Under the pieces are notes generated by a model that saw nothing but the letters and a program-made list of their open reading frames with translations, searched no databases and had not been told where the DNA came from. Shown one piece after another: positions 25,787-34,344 of a DNA stretch of 64,000 nucleotides; positions within the stretch are counted from its first letter, which is position 1, and each line of letters begins with the position of its first letter. This DNA is from Amycolatopsis saalfeldensis. Its GTDB lineage: Bacteria; Actinomycetota; Actinomycetes; Mycobacteriales; Pseudonocardiaceae. Location of the stretch: contig NZ_FOEF01000007.1 in assembly GCF_900110575.1 (NCBI RefSeq), positions 303,071 through 367,070 on the forward strand, given 5' to 3'. The position numbers and the translations under genes are program-made.

Positions 25787-26697
25787 CACATCCCCTTCCG
25801 GGCGCCGCGCAGCTGCACGGCGTAGGCGATGACGGCGGTGATCGCGCCCATCACGATCGCCACCGTGGCGGAGTAGTTGTACTGCTGCCCGCCGAAGGAA
25901 AGGTTGTAGGCGTACATGTTCGGCGTATAGAAGGTGCCGATCACGTTGGGCTTGAGCGTGTACAGGATGTTCGGCTCGTTGAACAGCTGGAAACTGCCGA
26001 TGATCGAGAAGATCGTGGCGATCACGATCGCGCCCCGCAGCGCCGGGAGCTTGATGCTCACGATGGTGCGCAGCGGGCCCGCGCCGTCGATCGCCGCCGC
26101 CTCGAACAGCTCGTTCGGGATCACCTTCAGCGCGGAGTAGAAGATGAGCATGTTGTAGCCGACGAACTCCCAGGTGACGATGTTGCCGATCGACGCGAGC
26201 ATCCAGCCGCTCGACAACGGCGCCACGACGTCGCGGCCGAGCAGGTGGTTCAGGTCCGCCGCCAGGCCGAACCGGTCGCCGTAGATGAAGCCCCACATCA
26301 GCGTGGCCACCACGGCGGGCACGGCGTAGGGCAGGAACACCACGATCCGGAAGAACCCGGCCGCGTGCAGGCGCGCGCTGTCGATCGCCAGCGCCGCGAC
26401 CAGCGCGAGCAGCAGCATCACCGGCACCTGCACCGCGAGGAACAGCAGCACCCGCAGGAACGACTCCCAGAACTTGGCGTCGCCGAGCACCTGCGCGTAG
26501 TTGTCGAGGCCGACGAACGTGGTGCCGCCGAAGAACGCCTGGTCACGGAAGAGGCTCAGGCCCAGCGCGTAGCCGATCGGCGCCAGGAACGTCAGCGCGA
26601 AGACGATCATGAACGGGGCGACGAAGAGCCACCCGCGCCACTGCCGCCGCGGGCGACGCGCCGGCCGGCTCGCGGCCATGGCCGTTATGGACGTCAT
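25786..26697 (-). CDS. CUT1 sugar ABC permease, MalF type
   Basis: This 303-aa protein is the first gene of the sugar operon. It has six membrane segments after a basic N-terminus (RPARRPRRQWRGWLFVAPF). It carries FVGLDNYAQVLGDAKFW, typical of MalF/UgpA relatives, and the EAA loop EAAAIDGAGPLRTIVSIKLPALRG. The operon starts about 45 nt from the nearer LacI operator, so it should be repressed until an inducing sugar is present. Confidence 0.92.
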   Translation of the reverse strand: MTSITAMAASRPARRPRRQWRGWLFVAPFMIVFALTFLAPIGYALGLSLFRDQAFFGGTTFVGLDNYAQVLGDAKFWESFLRVLLFLAVQVPVMLLLALVAALAIDSARLHAAGFFRIVVFLPYAVPAVVATLMWGFIYGDRFGLAADLNHLLGRDVVAPLSSGWMLASIGNIVTWEFVGYNMLIFYSALKVIPNELFEAAAIDGAGPLRTIVSIKLPALRGAIVIATIFSIIGSFQLFNEPNILYTLKPNVIGTFYTPNMYAYNLSFGGQQYNYSATVAIVMGAITAVIAYAVQLRGARKGM

Positions 26698-26741
26698 CGT
26701 CCCCTCCGGGTACTGGCGGCCGGATCAGGTGACCCACCGGA

Positions 26742-26755
26742 TGTTTACGTTAACA
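26742..26755. promoter_or_regulatory. LacI-type operator 1
   Basis: TGTTTACGTTAACA lies in the divergent region, 44 nt from the permease start. Its reverse complement differs from operator 2 by one base. The core ACGT is the usual centre of LacI/GalR sites. Confidence 0.75.
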
Positions 26756-26776
26756 TCGAGGAGTCGGAGAGTAGCC

Positions 26777-26790
26777 TGTTGACGTAAACA
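26777..26790. promoter_or_regulatory. LacI-type operator 2
   Basis: TGTTGACGTAAACA has its centre 35 bp from that of operator 1 and lies 25 nt before the lacI start. This suits repression of both the operon and lacI itself. Confidence 0.75.
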
Positions 26791-26815
26791 TGTCCAGCAA
26801 GCCCGAGGAGCCCCG

Positions 26816-27907
26816 GTGCCGCGACCGAGCCCGACCCCGTCCACTCCCCCCGGCGCGGTGCCCGGCCGCGGCGGGGGCCGGGGCCCGTCGATGGCCGACG
26901 TCGCCAAGGAGGCGGGCGTCTCGGGCCAGACGGTCTCGCGGGTCGCGAACGGACGGTCCAATGTGGACGATGCCACGCGGGAGCGGGTGCTCGCCGCGAT
27001 GCGCCGGGTCGGCTACCGGCCCAACAGCGCCGCCCGCGCGCTGCGCAACGGCCGGTTCCGCAGCATCGGCGTGATCATCTCGGCCCTGCCGACGTTCGGG
27101 AACAGCCGCACGCTCGACGCCATCGCGGCGGCGGTCGTCGCCGAGGGGTTCTCGATCGTTCTCCTGCCGGTGACGCGGCCGACGCAGGGCGAGGTCACCG
27201 GCGCGTTCAGCAAGCTCAACGAGCAGGCCGTCGACGGCGTGGTGATCCTGATCGAGCAGCACCAGCTCGACGAGAGCGAGATCGAGCTGCCGCACGGCCT
27301 GCCGGTGGTGGTGATCGACTCCAGCGCCCGCCGCGACTACCCGGTCGTCGACACCGACCAAGCCCACGGCGCGGCCGCGGCCACCCGGCACCTGCTCGAC
27401 CTCGGCCATCGCACGGTGTGGCACCTCGCGGGCCCGCCCCAGTCCTACGCCGCCGAGCGCCGCCGGAAGGCCTGGCAGTCCACCCTGGACCGGGCCGGGC
27501 GCGAGGTGCCGCCGCCGCTGACCGGCGACTGGTCCCCGGAATCGGGCTACCGGGCCGGAAAAGCGCTCGCCGCCGACCCGGCCGTGACCGCGGTGTTCGC
27601 GGCGAACGACCAGATGGCGCTGGGCGTGCTGCGCGCGTTGCACGAGGCCGGCCGGAGCGTGCCGGGCGAAGTGAGTGTCGTGGGGTTCGACGACATGGAC
27701 GAATCGGCCTGCTTCTGGCCCCCGCTCACCACCATCCGCCAGTCGTTCGAAGCGGTCGGCCGCCACGCCGTGACGGCTCTGCTCTCGGAGATCACGGCCG
27801 GCGGCCGGGGCGGCGAGCCGGTGATGGTGCCGACGGAGCTGGTGGTCCGCGCCAGCACGGCGCCCCCGCCGGACGCGTGTCATCAGGATGTCATCGCCCC
27901 CGGTTAG
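26816..27907 (+). CDS. LacI-family regulator of the arabino/galactoside operon
   Basis: This 363-aa repressor has an HTH at 26-47 (MADVAKEAGVSGQTVSRVANG), hinge NSAARALRNGR, and a periplasmic-binding-like core (IGVIISALPTF, GVVILIEQHQ, AVFAANDQMALGVLRALHEAGRSVPGEVSVVGFDD). The N-terminus has an unusual Pro/Gly-rich 24-residue tail before the HTH. Start GTG 26816 has GAGGAG 5 nt upstream. It is divergent from the sugar operon with two matching operators between them, so it is the local repressor and probably autoregulates. The inducer is inferred to be arabinose- or galactose-containing. Confidence 0.92.
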   Translation: MPRPSPTPSTPPGAVPGRGGGRGPSMADVAKEAGVSGQTVSRVANGRSNVDDATRERVLAAMRRVGYRPNSAARALRNGRFRSIGVIISALPTFGNSRTLDAIAAAVVAEGFSIVLLPVTRPTQGEVTGAFSKLNEQAVDGVVILIEQHQLDESEIELPHGLPVVVIDSSARRDYPVVDTDQAHGAAAATRHLLDLGHRTVWHLAGPPQSYAAERRRKAWQSTLDRAGREVPPPLTGDWSPESGYRAGKALAADPAVTAVFAANDQMALGVLRALHEAGRSVPGEVSVVGFDDMDESACFWPPLTTIRQSFEAVGRHAVTALLSEITAGGRGGEPVMVPTELVVRASTAPPPDACHQDVIAPG

Positions 27908-27948
27908 CGTCCGCTTCCGCTGACAAAGGTGGATCCGGAAGGCGTTTC

Positions 27949-28734
27949 ATGGCCCGGTTGTTCGTTGTCCTCACCGCGCTCGCCGTGGTGTTCTCGGTGC
28001 TCGCCTTCCAGAACGGCAACGTGCCGATCGGGATCTTGTTCGCGCTGGTCGCGGCCGGCCCACTGGTGTTCCTGATCTCCGTCGCGGTCCGGGCCAGGAA
28101 GGTGCCCGCGCCGGCGGGCAGGCCCGCGCCGGAGTCCGGGCCGGGCCCGCTGTCCAACCGGAACCGCAAGCTGGCGGTGCGGCTGATCGCCGTGGCCGTG
28201 GTCGCGGCGGTCGGCTACGGCGGCTACTGGGTCCTGTTCGCGCCGAAAGCCGGTAACGCGGCCGTTTCCCGGGTGTCCGACCTGGAGGACGGCTGCGCGG
28301 GCATCCGCAAGTACTTCCCGGACAACGACGCGTACACCGGTCCCGGCCCGCACCCGGTCGCGGTGTTCACCACCAGCGACTCGGACTCGCTGGACCTCGC
28401 CTCGATGGGCGCCGACGTCCCGCCGCAGTGGGACGACGTCCGGCTCGACCCGCGCCGGGTCCAGGTCATCGCCTGCCTCGACGCGCCCGGCGACGGCCCG
28501 TACCTCACCGACTGCAAGTTCACTTCGGACACGCTGAAGCTCATACAGGGCACCTACGACGTCACCCTGTACGAGGCCAAGACCGGCGAGGAGATCGGCA
28601 CCGCGCAGCTGCTCGGCAGCTCGCAGCCCGGCTGCCCGTCGCTGACCCTCACCAAGAGCGGCGCCGACAGCATCCACACCGAGCCGGACTTCGCCGCTTA
28701 CCGCGCGGCGCTGGGCAAGTACGTCGACAACTGA
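27949..28734 (+). CDS. Membrane-anchored protein of unknown function
   Basis: This 261-aa protein starts at ATG 27949, with GGAAGG 6 nt upstream. Two hydrophobic segments at the start (LFVVLTALAVVFSVLAF, GILFALVAAGPLVFLISVAV) are followed by a Pro-rich linker. A third segment (LAVRLIAVAVVAAVGYGGYWVLF) precedes an outside domain of about 165 residues. That domain has four cysteines, in DGCAG, IACLD, TDCKF and PGCPS, which could form two disulfides. I do not recognise the domain. It follows lacI by 41 nt and could be cotranscribed by readthrough. Confidence 0.75.
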   Translation: MARLFVVLTALAVVFSVLAFQNGNVPIGILFALVAAGPLVFLISVAVRARKVPAPAGRPAPESGPGPLSNRNRKLAVRLIAVAVVAAVGYGGYWVLFAPKAGNAAVSRVSDLEDGCAGIRKYFPDNDAYTGPGPHPVAVFTTSDSDSLDLASMGADVPPQWDDVRLDPRRVQVIACLDAPGDGPYLTDCKFTSDTLKLIQGTYDVTLYEAKTGEEIGTAQLLGSSQPGCPSLTLTKSGADSIHTEPDFAAYRAALGKYVDN

Positions 28735-28748
28735 GTCACCTCGAGACG

Positions 28749-28778
28749 CCGGACAGTGACCGCCCGGCGGCTGTCCGG
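28749..28778 (+). terminator. Hairpin, probable terminator
   Basis: CCGGACAG (28749-28756) and CTGTCCGG (28771-28778) pair across a 14-nt GC-rich loop, 14 nt after the membrane protein stop. Confidence 0.55.
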
Positions 28779-28809
28779 GGCCGCTGAGGCCCCGGTACCA
28801 TGGCTGCCG

Positions 28810-29466
28810 ATGATCATCGACGTTCCCCGCCCGCTGCCGGCCCCGGCGCGGGTCGAGAGCCGGCCCGGCCGGACGGTGCGGTTGCGCGACATCCGCCCCG
28901 GGGACCGTCGCGGCCTGATCGGGTTCGACCGGGACCCCGGCTCGGGCGGCACGCCGGGCGGCTACCGGCACTGGGCGACCCACCGGGCGGACGTGGCCGG
29001 CGCCGGCGACGACCGCCACCTCGCGATCGAGACCCTGCACGGCCGCACGCTGGTCGGCTCGATCTGGCTCCAGGCCGACCCCGCTTCGGGCCGGTTCAGC
29101 TACGGCATCGGCATCGGCGCGCAGCACCGTCGCTGCGGCTACGCGGGCGATGCCGTGACCACGCTGCTCGCGTTCATGTTCGAGCAGCGCGGCTACCGCG
29201 AGTGCGAGGTCAGCGTGCACGGCCGCAATTTCGCGTCGCTGGCGCTGCACGCGCGGCTCGGCTTCCACGAGGAAGGCCGGCCGCGCGACACCGAGCTGCT
29301 GCGCGGACAGGTCCGGTACCCGGTGCTGATGGCCATCACCGCGGGTCACTTCGCCGCGCACCACCCGGGTTTCGCCGCCGCGCACGGTCCGGCACGGCCG
29401 TGGCGGGGACGGCACTGGCGGACACCGCGGCGAGGGCGGCACTGGCGGGCCGGCCACCACTCCTGA
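28810..29466 (+). CDS. GNAT-family N-acetyltransferase (RimJ-like)
   Basis: This protein is about 218 aa. The GNAT core is visible as TVRLRDIRPGD, TLVGSIWLQADPASGRFSYGIGIGAQHRRCGYAGDAVTTLLAFMF (acetyl-CoA loop HRRCGYAGDA) and NFASLALHARLGFHEEGR. This order matches RimJ/RimL acetyltransferases. The last 30 residues are an Arg/His/Trp-rich tail in which RGRHWR repeats, outside the GNAT fold. ATG 28810 is used; GTG 28756 would add 18 residues without family character. The RBS is weak. The acceptor substrate is unknown. Confidence 0.78.
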   Translation: MIIDVPRPLPAPARVESRPGRTVRLRDIRPGDRRGLIGFDRDPGSGGTPGGYRHWATHRADVAGAGDDRHLAIETLHGRTLVGSIWLQADPASGRFSYGIGIGAQHRRCGYAGDAVTTLLAFMFEQRGYRECEVSVHGRNFASLALHARLGFHEEGRPRDTELLRGQVRYPVLMAITAGHFAAHHPGFAAAHGPARPWRGRHWRTPRRGRHWRAGHHS

Positions 29467-29557
29467 CCACGGCGCGATACCGGCCCGGCGGTTCACCGGA
29501 CGGGCGAGGGTCGTGGCGCGGGACAGCCTGAGTCCTCGCAGCGACAAGGAGATCGGC

Positions 29558-30601
29558 ATGACATCCCGGCGCGCGGCCCAGCTGCTCTCCCGGGCCGGTG
29601 AGTTCAGCGAGGTCGCGCTGCGCACCGTCCAGCAGGAGTTCCCCCACGACATCCGCAGCACCATGCGCTTCCCCGGCGACTTCCCGAACCGTCCCGCCGA
29701 CCTGCACCCGGCCTTCTACGGTTGCCTCGACTGGCATTCCTGCGTGCAGATGCACTGGCTGCTGATCCGCCTGCTGCGCGCCGTGCCGGAGGCGATCCCC
29801 GCCGGCGACATCCGGGCCGTCCTGCGCCGGCACCTCACCGCGGAGGCGCTGGCGGCCGAGGCGGAGACGTTCCGGACCAGGCCACCGCGGACCCGCCCCT
29901 ACGGCTGGGGCTGGGCCCTCACGCTGCACCACGAAATCATGACCTGGGACGACCCGGACGCACGCCGATGGTCGGCGGACCTCGCCCCCTTGTCGGCGGC
30001 CGTGACCGAGGCGTTCTTGCGCTGGCTGCCGAAGCAGACCTACCCCGTCCGCGGCGGCGCGCACGACAACAGCGCGAACGGGCTTTCCCGGGCGCTGCCT
30101 TACGCGCGGACCGTGGCCCGGGATGCCGCCGGCCCTCGCGACGGCGCGCTCCTCGCGGCGATCGAGGACGCGGCCCATCGCTGGTACCGCACCGACTCGG
30201 ACTACCCGGCCGCCTGGGAACCCTCCGGCGCGGACTTCCTCTCCCCCGCCCTCACCGAAGCCGAACTCCAGGCCGCCTTGCTGCCACCGGACGAGTTCGC
30301 CACGTGGTTCGCCCGCTTCCTGCCCGGCCTGGCCGCCGCCCGGCCCGCGACCCTGTTCACCCCGGCCACCGTCTCGGACGACAGCGACGGCCAAATCGCC
30401 CACCTGCGGGGCCTCAACCTCAGCCGGGCCTGGTGCTGGCTGCGCCTGGCCGCCCACCTCCCACTCGGCGACCCCCGAGTGCCGTTGCTGCGCTCCGCCG
30501 CGGAGCTGCACGCCGAGCCGGAGCTGGACCACGTCAGCGGTGGCGACTACCTGGTCGAGCACTGGCTGGCTTGTTACGCCGTCCTGTACCTGACGGCTTG
30601 A
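29558..30601 (+). CDS. DUF2891-family protein
   Basis: This 347-aa protein starts at ATG 29558, with AAGGAGAT 5 nt upstream. The signature blocks are FPNRPADLHPAFYGCLDWHSCVQMHWLL near 48-75, RPYGWGWALTLHHEI, and TYPVRGGAHDNSANGLSRAL. These match DUF2891, an alpha/alpha-barrel-like family without known activity. The conserved His, Trp and Asp residues hint at a sugar-related enzyme, but that is inference. No signal peptide is seen. It is convergent with the membrane glycosyltransferase, with 2 nt between the stops. Confidence 0.82.
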   Translation: MTSRRAAQLLSRAGEFSEVALRTVQQEFPHDIRSTMRFPGDFPNRPADLHPAFYGCLDWHSCVQMHWLLIRLLRAVPEAIPAGDIRAVLRRHLTAEALAAEAETFRTRPPRTRPYGWGWALTLHHEIMTWDDPDARRWSADLAPLSAAVTEAFLRWLPKQTYPVRGGAHDNSANGLSRALPYARTVARDAAGPRDGALLAAIEDAAHRWYRTDSDYPAAWEPSGADFLSPALTEAELQAALLPPDEFATWFARFLPGLAAARPATLFTPATVSDDSDGQIAHLRGLNLSRAWCWLRLAAHLPLGDPRVPLLRSAAELHAEPELDHVSGGDYLVEHWLACYAVLYLTA

Positions 30602-30603
30602 GA

Positions 30604-32010
30604 TCAGGGTTGCGCGGCTGAATCCTGCGGCGTTTCCTGCGGTACCGGAGGTTCCCGGCGGAAGTCCTGGACCGCGGCCCACACCGCCAGGACCAGGCCG
30701 GCCAGCATGGCGGTCGAGAGGATCCAGAAGTCGACCAGGACGGTGCCCGTGGTCAACCCGCCGTTGCCGCCGCCGGGCGGGCGGAACTGCTGGCCGGGCT
30801 GCGAGGCGCCGGGCCGGGCACCGCCGGGGAAGCCGCCGCGGCGGCCACCGGGGTTGCCGGTGCCACCGGGGGCGCCCGGGAAGCCGGAACCACGCCGGCC
30901 GCCAGCGCCGCCGGGGCGGCCGGGGAAGCCACCGGGACCGCCCTGACGGGAGTTCAAAAGGTAAGGCGCATAAGCGAAACCCGAAGCGAACTGCTCCAGG
31001 ATCGGGAACGCCCACAGCCGCCGGGGCAGGTAGAAGGCGGCGATCACGCTCAAGGCGTCGGCCGGGTAGAAGTAGCGTTCGTGCATCGCGGGCAGGAAGT
31101 ACGGCACCAGGGTCACCGAGATGGCGCTCACCAGGACGATGCGGGCCGGCGTCAGTTCGGACCGGCGCACCACCACCGGGATCATCAGCGCCAGCAGGAT
31201 CAGGCCGGTGACCACGATCCCGCCGAGCCGCAGCGCCGAGGAGCTGGTGACCGAGCTGAAGTACTGGTAGACGTTCGGCGCGTTCAAGGTCAGCTGGTCA
31301 TAGGTGTCGGACTGGCTCAGGTAGATCTTCAGCAGGTCGCCGAAGTTCGCGCCGGCGATCAGCGCCGGCACGTCCAGCAGCAGGTAGACCGCCGGGATCA
31401 GCAGCAGCGCCGGCCAGGGCACCCGCTTGCGCAGCACGAGCAGGAGCAGCGCGGGGAAGAAGAACACCGCCTGCAGCTTGAAGGCGAACGCCAAGCCGAA
31501 GAACACACACGCCAGCCACGGGCGCTTGCGGAGCACGAAGTAAACGCCGCCCACGCCGAACGCCGAGTAGGCCGAATCCACCTGCGCCCAGGCGGCGCTG
31601 TTCAGCACCACCGTCGGCAGGTACAGCACGATCGCGCCGGCCAGCAGCGGCCACCACGTGCCCGGGTACCGCAGCGCGACGATCCGGTAGGTGAAGAACG
31701 CCAGCACCAGGTCGAACAAGACCGAGATCGCCTTGACGCCGTACAGCGCAGGCACCGGGATGTGGGTCAGGATCGCCAGCAGGTACAGGTACGGCGTGTT
31801 GTAGTTGGCGAAGGTGTACTTGAGCGCGCTGAAGCCGCCGTTCTGCTTGATGAACTCGTACCACTGGCTGACAAACGCCCGATAGTCGCCGGAGGTGTAG
31901 GAGAAGAACGCCGTGCGCACGGCGAGCCCGCCCAGCACGACCACAGCGGCCACGGCGATCAGGAGGGCGCGCCGGGGTTTCGGCCGCGCCGCCACGTCGT
32001 TGTCGGTCAA
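30604..32010 (-). CDS. GT-C fold membrane glycosyltransferase with Gly/Pro-rich loop
   Basis: This 468-aa polytopic protein starts at TTG 32010, supported by AAGGAG 4-5 nt upstream. About ten hydrophobic segments are seen. The first outside loop after the first helix has YTSGDYRAFVSQWYEFI, in the position of the catalytic acidic motif of GT-C enzymes. VLNSAAWAQVDSAYSAFGV and FLPAMHERYFYPADALS recall polyprenyl-phosphate mannosyltransferases. Between the last two helices lies a low-complexity stretch of about 75 residues rich in Gly, Pro and Arg, with FPG repeats. It is the last gene of a unit with a two-component system and two further glycosyltransferase genes. The acceptor is unknown. Confidence 0.8.
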   Translation of the reverse strand: MTDNDVAARPKPRRALLIAVAAVVVLGGLAVRTAFFSYTSGDYRAFVSQWYEFIKQNGGFSALKYTFANYNTPYLYLLAILTHIPVPALYGVKAISVLFDLVLAFFTYRIVALRYPGTWWPLLAGAIVLYLPTVVLNSAAWAQVDSAYSAFGVGGVYFVLRKRPWLACVFFGLAFAFKLQAVFFFPALLLLVLRKRVPWPALLLIPAVYLLLDVPALIAGANFGDLLKIYLSQSDTYDQLTLNAPNVYQYFSSVTSSSALRLGGIVVTGLILLALMIPVVVRRSELTPARIVLVSAISVTLVPYFLPAMHERYFYPADALSVIAAFYLPRRLWAFPILEQFASGFAYAPYLLNSRQGGPGGFPGRPGGAGGRRGSGFPGAPGGTGNPGGRRGGFPGGARPGASQPGQQFRPPGGGNGGLTTGTVLVDFWILSTAMLAGLVLAVWAAVQDFRREPPVPQETPQDSAAQP

Positions 32011-32076
32011 GGGACTCCTTGTCGGTGTTCTCGAGCAGGGCGGGGATTTCGGGGAGACGGTCGTTTCGGAGCGTGG

Positions 32077-33579
32077 TCAGGCGGAACCGAGCAGCACGCG
32101 GAAGGTCGCGCCACCGCCCGGGGTGTCCAGCAGCAGCACGGAACCGCCGTGGGCGTCGACGATGGCCGCCGCGATGGCGAGGCCCAGGCCGGCGCCGCCC
32201 GCTTTGGCCCGGGCCTGGCCGGCGCGGTAGAAGCGGTCGAAAATGCGGGAAGCGTTGTCCGGAGCCACGCCCGGGCCGTTGTCGCGCACTTCGAGCACGG
32301 CACAGTCCCGTCCGGCGGGCGGCGGGTCGCCGGTGCCGACCACCACGGGCCACGACGCGGTGTCCGCCGCCAGCCGCACCGAGACGGTGATATCGGCCTC
32401 CGGCGGCGTGTGCACCACCGCGTTGGTCACGAGGTTCGCCGCGACCTGGCGCAGCCGGTGGATGTCGCCGAGCACGCGGACCGGTTCGGCCGGGGCGGTG
32501 AAGCCGATCGTTCGCGCGGGTTCGCGGGCCCGCGCGTCGTGCACGACGTCCGAGGCCAGCGCGGACAGGTCCACTTCGGTCAGGTCGAGCACCCGCTCCT
32601 GGTCGAGCCGGGCCAGCAGCAGCAGGTCGTCCACCAGCAGTCCCATCTGGATCGCGCCGTTCTCGATCCGGCTCATCATCCGGCGTACGTCCACTTCGGA
32701 CGATCCGCCGCTCTTCCGGTACAGCTCGGCGAAACCGCGGATCGACGTCAGCGGGGTGCGCAGCTCGTGCGAGGCGTCGGCGATGAAGCGGCGCAGCCGG
32801 TCCTCCGACTGTTCACGCTTCTTCAGCGCCGACGCGACCTGCCCGAGCATCACGTTGAACGCCGAGCCCAGCCGGCCCGCCTCGGTCCGGGGGTCCAGGT
32901 CGGGCACCCGGCGGTCGAAGTCGCCGCCCGCGATCGCCTGCGCCGTGTGCTCGATCCGGGTCAGCGGCCGGAGGCCGAGCCGGATCAGCCAGGTCGCGAT
33001 CACCCCGAGCAGGACCACCAGCGCAAAACCGAAAACGACTTCGATCGTCTTCAGCCGGTTCGCGGTGGCGATGCCCGTGTCCAGCGATTCCGCGACCGCC
33101 ACCGTGCCGCTGACCGGCTGCGCGGGCGTCGGCGCCTGGACCGCGGTACGGACCCGCCAGGTCGTGTCCCCGTTTTCGTCGCCCACCGTGAACGCCGCGT
33201 CGCCGCGGGCGCGCACCGAAGCGACGTCCATCGCCGGCACCACGGGCATCAGGGTCTCCCCCCGCGCCTGGCCGACCCGTTCGGTGAGCCGGCCCGTGCT
33301 GTCGTAGAACAGCACCCGGTAGTCGGTCGGCAGCCGGTCGCGGACGTTGATCTGCTGCGGCGGGCGCGGCGGCGGCCGGTCGGGGGCGGACATCATGGAC
33401 ACGACGCCGTCCAGCTGATCGTCGACGCTGTCGACCAGCGAGCTCTGCAGCGCCGTCACGCTGATGAAGCCGAACGCGGTCAGCCCGGTGGCCAGCAGCA
33501 CCAGCAACGCCAGCGTCAGCCGGGCCCGCAACGTCCAGGGGCGGCGGCGTTTCCCCCTTCCGGCACCACCGACGCTCAA
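32077..33579 (-). CDS. Sensor histidine kinase
   Basis: This 500-aa kinase starts at TTG 33579, which overlaps the response-regulator stop as TTGA. TM1 is at 20-42, an outside sensor domain spans about 43-177, and TM2 is at 178-200. HAMP follows. The dimerisation/phosphoacceptor helix has His271 in DASHELRTPLTSIRG. The ATPase blocks are NLVTNAVVHTP (N box), EVRDNGPGV (G1) and GAGLGLAIA (G2). It acts with the upstream OmpR-type regulator. The sensor domain has a Pro-rich patch (PDRPPPRPPQQ). The signal is unknown but probably concerns the envelope, given its glycosyltransferase neighbours. Confidence 0.9.
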   Translation of the reverse strand: MSVGGAGRGKRRRPWTLRARLTLALLVLLATGLTAFGFISVTALQSSLVDSVDDQLDGVVSMMSAPDRPPPRPPQQINVRDRLPTDYRVLFYDSTGRLTERVGQARGETLMPVVPAMDVASVRARGDAAFTVGDENGDTTWRVRTAVQAPTPAQPVSGTVAVAESLDTGIATANRLKTIEVVFGFALVVLLGVIATWLIRLGLRPLTRIEHTAQAIAGGDFDRRVPDLDPRTEAGRLGSAFNVMLGQVASALKKREQSEDRLRRFIADASHELRTPLTSIRGFAELYRKSGGSSEVDVRRMMSRIENGAIQMGLLVDDLLLLARLDQERVLDLTEVDLSALASDVVHDARAREPARTIGFTAPAEPVRVLGDIHRLRQVAANLVTNAVVHTPPEADITVSVRLAADTASWPVVVGTGDPPPAGRDCAVLEVRDNGPGVAPDNASRIFDRFYRAGQARAKAGGAGLGLAIAAAIVDAHGGSVLLLDTPGGGATFRVLLGSA

Positions 33580-34301
33580 GGTGACGGCCGCTCGTCGGTG
33601 GCCTTCGGCAGCCGGAGGCTGTAGCCGACCCCTCGGATCGTGTGGATCAGCGGCGCCCCGGCCGAGTCGATCTTCCGGCGCAGATAACTGATGTAGGAGT
33701 CGATCACCCGCGTTTCGCCGACGAAGTCCGAGTTCCACACCCGGTCGAAGATCTGCGATTTGCTGACCACGCTCCCCGAGTTCACCAGCAGGTAGCGCAG
33801 CAGCTTGAACTCGGTCGGGGACAACGGGATCGTCCGCCCTCCGCGCCGGGCCTCGTGGGCGGCCTCGTCCAGCTCGAGGTCGGCGTAGCGCAGCAGCTCG
33901 CCGTCGCCGGGCGAGGCGGTCCGGCGCAGGATGGCCCGGATCCGCATCACCACCTCGTCGAAGCTGAACGGCTTGCTGACGTAGTCGTCCCCGCCCGCGC
34001 CGAGGCCGGCGAGCCGGTCCTCCAGCGCGTCCCGCGCGGACAGGAACAGCACCGGCACCTCGTTGCCCTCGGCCCGCAGCAGCTGGGCGACGGTGAACCC
34101 GTCGTAGTCCGGCAGCATCACGTCCAGCACCAGGATGTCCGGCGCCAGCCGCGCCGTCATCTCCAGCGCCTCGGCCCCGGTGGCCGCGCGGAACACGGTG
34201 AACCCGCTCAGTTCCAGCGCGGCCGTCAGCAGGTCCAGGATGTCGACCTCGTCGTCGACGACCAGGACCGTGGCCGGCCGCGAAGCAGGGAAACCATTCA
34301 T
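33576..34301 (-). CDS. OmpR/PhoB-family response regulator
   Basis: This 241-aa regulator has an intact receiver domain: acidic pocket VVDDE (14-18), phosphoacceptor Asp60 in LVLDVMLPDYDG, Ser/Thr switch FLSAR, and Lys in SKPF. The C-terminal winged HTH is complete (LSPTEFKLLRYLLVNSG, VWNSDFVGETRVIDSYISYLRRKID, IRGVGYSL). It resembles the TcrA/PrrA-type actinobacterial regulators. Its stop overlaps the kinase start, so the pair is cotranslated. It lies 43 nt after the large glycosyltransferase gene. Confidence 0.92.
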   Translation of the reverse strand: MNGFPASRPATVLVVDDEVDILDLLTAALELSGFTVFRAATGAEALEMTARLAPDILVLDVMLPDYDGFTVAQLLRAEGNEVPVLFLSARDALEDRLAGLGAGGDDYVSKPFSFDEVVMRIRAILRRTASPGDGELLRYADLELDEAAHEARRGGRTIPLSPTEFKLLRYLLVNSGSVVSKSQIFDRVWNSDFVGETRVIDSYISYLRRKIDSAGAPLIHTIRGVGYSLRLPKATDERPSP

Positions 34302-34344
34302 CGTGACAGCTTGAGCCCCATTCCGGTGTGCCGCCCGGCCGCGA

